Source: Candidatus Omnitrophota bacterium
GTDB taxonomy: Bacteria; Omnitrophota; Gorgyraeia; Zapsychrales; Fredricksoniimonadaceae
Direction: 5' to 3'
Length of the DNA stretch: 42,771 nucleotides
Assembly (NCBI GenBank): GCA_015233335.1
Contig: JADFXX010000014.1
Coordinates: 1 to 42,771, forward strand
Positions 32,501 through 41,500 of the stretch are shown one piece after another (positions within the stretch are counted from its first letter, which is position 1; each line of letters begins with the position of its first letter). Both the position numbers and the translations under genes were made by a program. Below the pieces are notes generated by a model that was not told where the DNA came from, did no database searches, and worked only from the letters and a program-made list of their open reading frames with translations.

Positions 32501-35500
32501 GTATAAGATCCAATGATGTTTCATCATGCCCGGCCCGCATTGCTTCTTTAACATTTCTTTGTCCTTGGTCATTTCGTTTGCACAGGCCATGGCACTTTCT
32601 ATCTCTCCAACGAGACCGGGCAGACCGGCGTCATAAGCTTGACTCAAAAGGTCGCTCATTTTATTTTCTGCCCGTTCATGTTGTCCGTTCTTCGAGCACC
32701 ATTGGGCTTTCATGAAAGCCTCATGCAATTGATCCTCCTTCGTCGGCAAAACCTCACGACGATTGTCGCCGGCCAAAACATCTTTCAACGCCAATTCAAT
32801 TCCTAGCATCTTCCTATAGGCCGCGACCATTTCCCTGATCTTCTTACGCGAATTTAACACCCGTTGACTATTCCATTCTTCTATTTCTTGCAATGTCTCC
32901 GGGCCTATATGAAATTCTTCCGCTGCCCCACATAGCGTAAAACCGCTGCAAACACGCAAAAGCGCCATCCGTTCTCCCGGATGGCAGCATAATTTCTCAA
33001 ATGCTTCTTTCAAGGACAATCCTGTCCAAATGTGTGATATATCCACCCCCAATTCCACAGATCCTTTAAAAGCGTAGAACGCCTTGCGCATGCTTGCCGG
33101 GATATATTTATTAACACTTCGTAAATACAAACCAGACAAATAATCCGCTCTCAATTGGCAACTCTGTGCAATCCTGACCGGGTCATCAATCCCCGCTTCC
33201 AGAATCATGATCTCCCATCGTCGCGGTAATTGACGTTTGGCCTCCTCCAAATTTTTTCCTGCGGTTTCTCGTAATGCATCCATAAAAGACTTGTTCAAAT
33301 AAATGTCACAAACCCCCATGTCCAATTTAAAATAGTCCGCATAGAAACGGACAATCCTTTTAAACAAGGACCGCTGATAGATCATGCGTTCCCCTCTTTC
33401 ATAGGGACCCAACGTCGCAACACCTATTTTCGCTGCCATTCGCTCCATCGTCAGGCCATAACACAGACGCATCAATTCCAGACGTTCCCCATAATGAGCA
33501 CAACCTGACCGCAAGGATTTTATTAATCTTTGTCCCGTCCAGAACTGGCTAATTTCAAGGCCTAAGCCATACGTCAAATTTATAAAATTAATGAACTGTA
33601 ACGGATTCTGGGGCTCGTAAGGTCTTTGGGGATGCCTGGAAAATATTTTTAAGGACTGCCTGCATAACCCGGCGGCACAAGACAGATCGTCAATGTCGTC
33701 AAACCCTGTTTCATCGGCCAATATTTCCAGTCTCTGCTTCATCTGTGCTTTATTTTCAGTTAACGTCGGCCGGAAAGTGCCTTTTAGTCTCTGGTCCGCC
33801 GTACAACCCGCTCGCAGGTGGGCCGCTTGCAAAGATATCCCCAATTCATTTGAGGCCAACCTGATGAATTTCAAAATCAGATTTCGGCCAAAACGCCGCT
33901 TTCCGGCTAAAACAGCAGAAAAATTCTTTTGAGCTCCTATCTGACTGCCTACCCAATATGCGCTTCGTCCTTTGCCTTTCAACAATAGGCATAAAAACCT
34001 CATTCTTCCTAATTCATTGGGTAATCTTCTAAGTTCGTCCCAGACAGTTGATTGCAGGGCTAGGCGTTCATTTTGTTCATCGGTGTTTTCTGGATAGCAT
34101 TGCGCAAAGCCATCATGAAGGATATTGGTGACAAGCTCATTATCATCAATAATAAAAATATAAGAACGACTGTTTAGCTTAAAGTTAACTGCTTTAACGA
34201 CAAGATCCGGCGTGCAGGTTGTGCAATATTTTTTAATTTGGTCTATTAATAAAGGGGGTGCACGAGCTATGATCGTCTCTTCAAGTTGTTGGGCGATTTG
34301 CCGATCATGAGCGCATATCCAAGCTGCTAAACGTTGTTGCAGTGGTGCATAATTTTCATCACTGCGCTTAATATTGGAAATTGAACCCCTATTCTGCGCA
34401 GCATAGCCCTCAAGGATTTCACACAATGCTGCTGACTCCTCATCTGTCCTTGCCCTATTACTGCGCGCAGGGTCACCAACTTGAATCGCAGGTCGCCAAC
34501 TGCGGCTTACATCTCTTTTCGCTACAATATAAATTATTGTATGTTCTTCAATCTTCGAATTAATACCTCCTGCTCTCCGACGGGCTGTCCCGGACTCGAC
34601 TTGGCGGATTTTAGGATCCCTTCTGAGCAGTGAAAAGCCCTCTTCTCTAAAGAACTTTCTTACATATCCTTCAATGATCCTTGCATTCTTGACTGATTGT
34701 GGATTCTCAGGGAACACTGTTGCTCTGAAAATAACTCTGGATGTGGGTTTAAGGAATTGACCGACATTCTTAAAAAAGGTCTCAACATGTTCCCTATAAT
34801 TGTATATATGCCCGTCTTGCACTGAAACATCCCCGCCGTCTATCGGGGAAGGAGTAAAGACAATAAGATCAAATTGCTTGCCTGCAATTCCCTTAAATAA
34901 ATCACTCTGAATAAACTCCGAACGTCCAGCAGCACTGTCCACTCCTAACCTGCTGGCGTTTTCTTCGGCGCACATCAGAGCCTGAGGCTTAATATCAGTG
35001 AAAACCACCCTCTGAGCCCCTTTTCTTAACATAATCAGCCCCAGCACCCCTGATCCTGTCCCCAAGTCGAGACATTCGCGTCCGGATAAATCTTCAGGAA
35101 GTTCCCGGGCAACCCAACGCGTCAAAACAGGGCTTGGGGCATAGACATCATGCTCTGAAATAATATCTTCTCCCCCCAAGTCCCCTATATCTATACGCAA
35201 TCTCGCCATCTTCCTCGTTTTATTGCTCTGGGGCAGATCATTTCTGCCTTTGTCTTTCTTTGTACGATGATAAATCTTCTGACGGGTCCCTTGATCTTCC
35301 CATTCTTCCACTTGCCGCGACATACGAGGATCATGATCATACGCATACTTCGCGCCGAGGCGGGCGGCGACGGGCAGGTGTTTAGTCGCCAACCTATTCT
35401 TTGATTTGATTTCTTTGTACTGTGCTAGATTTATCTCACCTCTTGCAATCCGCTGGGCGTGAAAGCGGTCATTGCCTTGGGGGATGATACGGATAAGTTG

Positions 35501-38500
35501 CGGCAAATCAAAATCGATCACAAAATCTGCCTGATTCTTAAATTTTTGTAATTTCATCTGCAAGCCAAACTTTGACAGCATGATATTAGGTAATACTCCC
35601 AGCCACTCTCTTAGGTCTGTCATGACCTTTCCGTCTTCGTTCCAAAAACTTAGCCCGCTCTCTAAAAATGCCCCCGCAACCAATTGAACCGGCTGACCGA
35701 GGAGCCCTGCAATGCTCTCAATGCCGCAGCAGGTTGCGATCTGGAGGACATCTTCAACTCTATTACTTCTGCGACGGGGATCATTACCGTTAAACCTGTA
35801 GTGCAACATTTCCTCTAAAGCCCAAGGGGAGAATGCCTTCATATTATCTGCGCTAAATTTCTCACCCCTCATCAGATTGACACGCACCTGCATAAATAAA
35901 GCTATCTGAGCATTCTGTTCTCGGGTTCTTTCATAAGAGGGGATCCCTTGGTGTAAATCGCGCAATTCGCCCAATGCTCTGAGATATTCCGGAGTCCTGG
36001 GCTTGCCGGCAATTTCATCTGGATTAGAATGATCAACGCCAATTACGGGTTTATTTTTTTTCTCATTTCCGGTATTCCGGTAATCTTTAAACGCCGCATC
36101 AAGTTCACTGACATCACGAACGGATAATTTACTCATAGCGCTCAGGGCAAGATCTTCCCAACGCCGGTCAATTTTCTCAACAATCTCGCCTGCACTCATC
36201 CCTGCAATAATGTGCCCTACCACCTGTTCTTCTAACTCTGATAGAATAGCCCTTTGCTGACGATCTTGCCCGCCTGCGTCTATGCCCGAAAGGTCTTTGG
36301 GCTCACGGGAAAGGGCCTCTTTAATTGAAGGATGCGCCTTTGTTGATTTCGATACCGCTGCCCAGTCACGATCCTCTGTTGAAAGCACAACGAGCTCATC
36401 TGCAAACCGGCCGAGAGCTGTCAAAAAACCGCGCTCCTGTGCGTCTCTGCTAGAAAGAGATTGTGCCAGCTCTCCAAGCCGCCCTTCTGACCGAGCACGA
36501 TCCTCCAGATCTTTTGCGCTAATTGCTTCCCCTCCCATTTCTTCTAATATTCTTTCTGCGTCATCCATTAATTCATTGCTAAAGTTTCTAAAATTCCTGG
36601 TGACTGCAAACACAGCATCACGTTTTCTTAATAATTCAGCAAAGCGTCTATCCACATAATCCGCAGTGATCCCTATCCCTTTGAATTTGTCTTCATGATC
36701 CACAACGTTCTTGACCATCTCAGAAATACCGTCAACGAAACAAAGGTCATTAAAGATGCCGGTTAAAATGATGTTCTCCCAGAAGATCTCTGCCATATGT
36801 CTGCTCAACGGCGTAGACTGAATCCAGCGGTTCCGATCAAGCTTCATCCTGTTAGATACAGCCAATCCGTTAAGATATCTTTTATAAAGCTCGTAGGCCT
36901 TCTTATACGCATAGTTTGTCAACTCAAGCAAATGACCGTCCCTATTGCCGCCTGCTTTTCTCATCTTTTCGAAGTTAGCTGCTCTCATTGCAAACACAGA
37001 TGCTGCTCTTAACATCTTGTGAAGTTTCCTGGCAGTGCTTTCTTCATGTCCGTTGACAAGCAGGTCCACCAAACGGGATGATAAAAGTTGGGTTCCCCGT
37101 TCTATCGCATCTTTCAACTCCTCATCTCCTCTAAGATCAAAGTTATACCTATGTAATTCCAGAAGCAGCTGATCGGCGACTACATAGGTCATCCTATCCA
37201 TTAACGAAAGAAGCTCCTGTCTTGCCCTATTTTTCTGATAATTATCACCGGCCACATAATAAGCCGCTAATAACGGTATATCTCCCAAGCCCGCACTAAC
37301 ATACGAAATATCCGTCCCAGAAATTCTTAATCTTGCGATTTGCCGGCCTATATCTGCAATCTCAGCCGATACCGGAGCGTGGTCATCAAGTTGAGTAATT
37401 TCAGGGATCTCAAATCCTGTCTCGCGACTGCGCCGCTGCTCATCCTGTCTTATTAAAATCCCTAAGATCACCATGTCAAGGGCATTATGCCTGCCTTGCC
37501 GCCATGCCGTATAGGCTTCTTCCACTTTTTGATTTAAAGAATCATTTACCGACCCGGACATCGCCATCAGTTCGTGGACAATCGCTCCGCTACCATAGTA
37601 GGTGTCTTTCCTGACACACGGCTCTAAAAGGTTAATCCCAAATTTTGGGCTCGCATGAGCTTCAAAGATATGTTTGCCGCCTGGAGCCCTTAGAACATTA
37701 ATCGAGCGTCCGTTTTCTTTGGCTAACAATTCCCTTAAAATTTCCGCTGGAGGTTCATACTTTAAAACATCTGTAAAAAACTCCCTGATTTTTCCTGCCT
37801 GCTCATATTCATTGGGACCATCTCCATAGACCCAACCCGCATTTGGCTTCAATTGCCCTTCCTCATAATGATCCGTAATGCATTCATCAATTAGAATTTC
37901 ATGCAGTTGCCATTTGATACCGGCTGGAACATTTTGGGCGCGCAACACCTCTGCAACAACGCTTGTCTCGTTAATGCCATATTGCGGGAAGCGGACAAAA
38001 ATAGCCCTTATTCCGGCAATCTGCTGCGGGGTATAGTCGCCTGTGTTGAATAATTCTGAGAATGTCAGTTTGTCTTTCCGTGCATTATATTTGTGCCAAT
38101 CCCTGTCAAATACTTGTCGGTTTTGAGAGCCTCGAATGAAATTTCTGCACGACGGGCAGAAATACAAATTATGGTCATTGTCCCTAACACGCTCCCTGAG
38201 CTCATCAAAAGACCAAACCTGATGCATAACACAGGCCCGATCGCGGCAATGGGGCCCGCCTTTTTCATAAAAGAAAGGTCCCCCGCGAATGGGCGCCCTT
38301 AAGCCGGCCCTCTCTTGGGTAAGCTGATGTTCCGCTTCTTTTTCTGTTAAGCTGGAAGAATACGGATGCCCTTCGAGATACTTATGGCCCAACTCATGGG
38401 TGATCAGATGAGAAAGACAATACATCCTGTATAAGAGGGATTCTTGCGTATATCTGTCGCGGGAAATTTGGATCACTCCTCCCGTTGCAACGCCAAAAAT

Positions 38501-41500
38501 AAAATTATAATTCTCAACCGTTATATCCCTGTTGTAAAGAACTACGGCGATCTCATCCTGCGGCGTCTGACAATAAAGATAGGCTTGCACTGTCGGCAAT
38601 CCTGCCCCGCGAGGCACTTGGGGCAGATACATATTCACCTGTCTGTTTAAGACGATCTGTCCTGCAGCGTTAAGGGAAGCGTTCATAAGGCCCTGCAGGT
38701 TAGGCCACTTGACAAAGACATCTCCCCCATCGACCACTTCCGGCACCACCTGCAAGTTCACCTTAAAGACCCTTGAAATCTCCCCCATCAAGGCAAGCTT
38801 TTCATCACGGGGAAATCCGTTTTCATAATAAACAACGATCCGTTTGATTTTATGACCAAACTTTTGTGCTCCGATGCAGGCCGCTGCACTCAGATGTCTT
38901 ATCGCTGAATCATTCGATTTAATTTCTCTAAACTGCGATAAATTAAGCCCTTTTCTTGAAACTCGCTGGGCATGGAACTGATTGTTTCCTTGCGGGGTAA
39001 TGTGAACAACTTTCGGAAGGCCAAGATCGATCACTAGCTCCGATTGATATTTGAGTTTGTATAATTTCATCTGCACTCCGAACTTAGACCGCATGATCTC
39101 CGGTAAGAGATCAAGCCACCGTCTAAGGTCTGTCAGTGTTTTCCCGTCCTCATTCCAAAAATTCAAGCCTCTTTCTAAAAATACTCCTGCCACTACCTCT
39201 TTGGGTTGATTGATAAGTCCAGCAATGCTTTCAATGGCGCAACAGGTTGCAATCTGAGAAACATCCTTAACTCCATTAGGCCTTCGTAGATCATAAGCAT
39301 CCGCCAAAAGTGTCAAAAACTCACGGGTAAATTTAGGACCCGAGCGTTGGATCACAACAAAATTCCTTAAGAAAGAATCAATAGCGTCATAATAGCCGCT
39401 TAGCGGATGACCGTTAGTGTATTGTAAAAACACAACCGCAGGGTCTTGGGCGTTAAACTTTTCTTTTTGTAGTAAAAGTAGCTTCTCTTTAGGAACCTTG
39501 CTCCAATTCGTCATACAGACCCTCAAATGCAGCTCTCGATCCGTCAGCGGCATAAAGAAGAAACGGTAGGGGCGTTGTGGCTCTTTAGTTTGCGGCGCCA
39601 TACGCAAGGCCTGACCTCGGATCTCCTGGAATATCTTTCGACGATGAGGATTAAATTTCCCTTCCAGGAATTCGAAATAAGAACGGCTCATGATAAACTG
39701 TCTCTCTGCGATCGACGGGGTCATGACCGTATCGCGGGCATACATGTTCGCTAATACCCCCAGCCAGGCATCTGCAATATGCCTTTCTCCTGCATCTTCG
39801 GAGTGTACAGAATTGGACCCATCGATCACAATCACATGCGGTCGGTGTATAGCTATATAGCACGCTGTTTTTTCGTCGATCCATTGAGGATCCAGGCAAA
39901 ACTGATCTTTATGCATATCACGGGAACTAATCCTTGCTTCAACAAACTTCATTGCCGGCAGATGTCTGCGAAGGATTTCTTTCCCAAAAATGCCCATGGT
40001 ATGGTTTAAAACGACAAGTAATTCTCTTCCCTGTGATTGTTGCTGCAATAATTTTAATGCAGCAATGACCCGATCTGTTTCAATAAAAAATTGCGCCATG
40101 GCCAAGCGCTCTTGGGATATGAAGTTGCTAGTTCCTGTAGCCCTTAGCCACTTGTTGATCATCATTTCGTATTCCTTATAAGAAATCCCTTTATGCAAAT
40201 CAATCGGCCATTGCCTAAGGCTGTCGATTAATAAAAGATACCCTAACGCCCTCTCGCGCGTGTCATTGTAGTCAACCAAACCGCGTCGCATCATAGCATC
40301 CAGTCGCGGTAAATATCCCCGCACGGCCTGTATGCCATTTTGAGCTACAAAATTTCCAAACATTGTCAAGGCCTCGGCATAATGGCTCTCATCCGAAGAT
40401 TCGATCATCCGCCCGCATAAAGAAAGAGCACAAGGTGTACAGCGCGAGTCAAGAGACATCACACGAGAGATGACCCAAAGATAGGTCTTCTGGGCATCAT
40501 CTGTACACTCCTGCTCGATAAACGTAAATATATCCCCCCTCATCCGTCGGACATTATCCCAGTTCCCCAAAGCTGCTTGTCTTTTAAACCAATTGACCAG
40601 CCGGTGCGCCAGCTGGCTACGCATAGACTTGCTTTGCTCAGTGCTATTGATGCTTCTCATGATCTGCAACGGATCTCCACCATCCTCAGACTGACCCAGC
40701 AGCGTCTTGATCTCTTCAATAGAGGAGAAATCATGATCAGGCCTTGCTTGATAAAAAGCTGCCTGATATCCAACGGCCACTGCCGCTTCAACATTCATTT
40801 GAACATCATCGACAAATAAAATATCCTGTGGGGTGAAACCGTCAAGCGAGAGGATCCCAAGGACTTTTGAGAATAGGTCCGCTTGAGGTTTTTGATATCC
40901 TAATTCAGATGACAGAAAAATATATTTCTCATCAATTAAATCCCCATATGTATCCCGCAGCATCCCACGCCATATGCCCTCATCTTTACGGAAGCGATTA
41001 GAAAGTACCCCTATCTTGATACCGCCCGCTCTTAAACCCTGCAGTGTCCTCAAAGCTCCGGGTGCTGCTATACGCGGCCCTGTTATGATAGACATCCATT
41101 CTTCAATCGTTAATGTCCTTCGTGCGCCTTTATCCGCGAGTCTGGCGTTAACTTGGTTCATATAAAGCGCTTCATCGATCCTTCCTATAAGCAAATCTTC
41201 TCTTATTTGCTTACCCTGCCCCAAAAGGAAAATGTACCGATATAAGAGACCACTGTCTATCCTGACGCCCGTCTTTTCTTCCAGTAGGTCAGAAGCCATT
41301 TTACGGCGTACGGCTGTCTCGGGCATCTGGAATAAAACTCCATCCAAATCAAAAAGAACAATCTTCCTGCTGACCATGGCCATGACGCCGTTAGTGAAAA
41401 AAGCCTGTTGATTGTAGATGCGATGCGCCTTAATCGCCGCCTCCGGGCCTTCTCTACGGGTTAAATAGATCCAATCGAGCGCTAGATGGAAAAGTTTTCT

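Noticed and set aside
36282..36659. Plus-strand open frame of 125 codons within the giant gene
   Set aside because: Serine- and arginine-rich shadow of a helical coding region, with no start signals.
37540..37610. Second zinc-protease site (VHELMAMSG) in the giant protein
   Set aside because: The HE pair is present but the second His of HExxH is missing, so no metal site can be argued.
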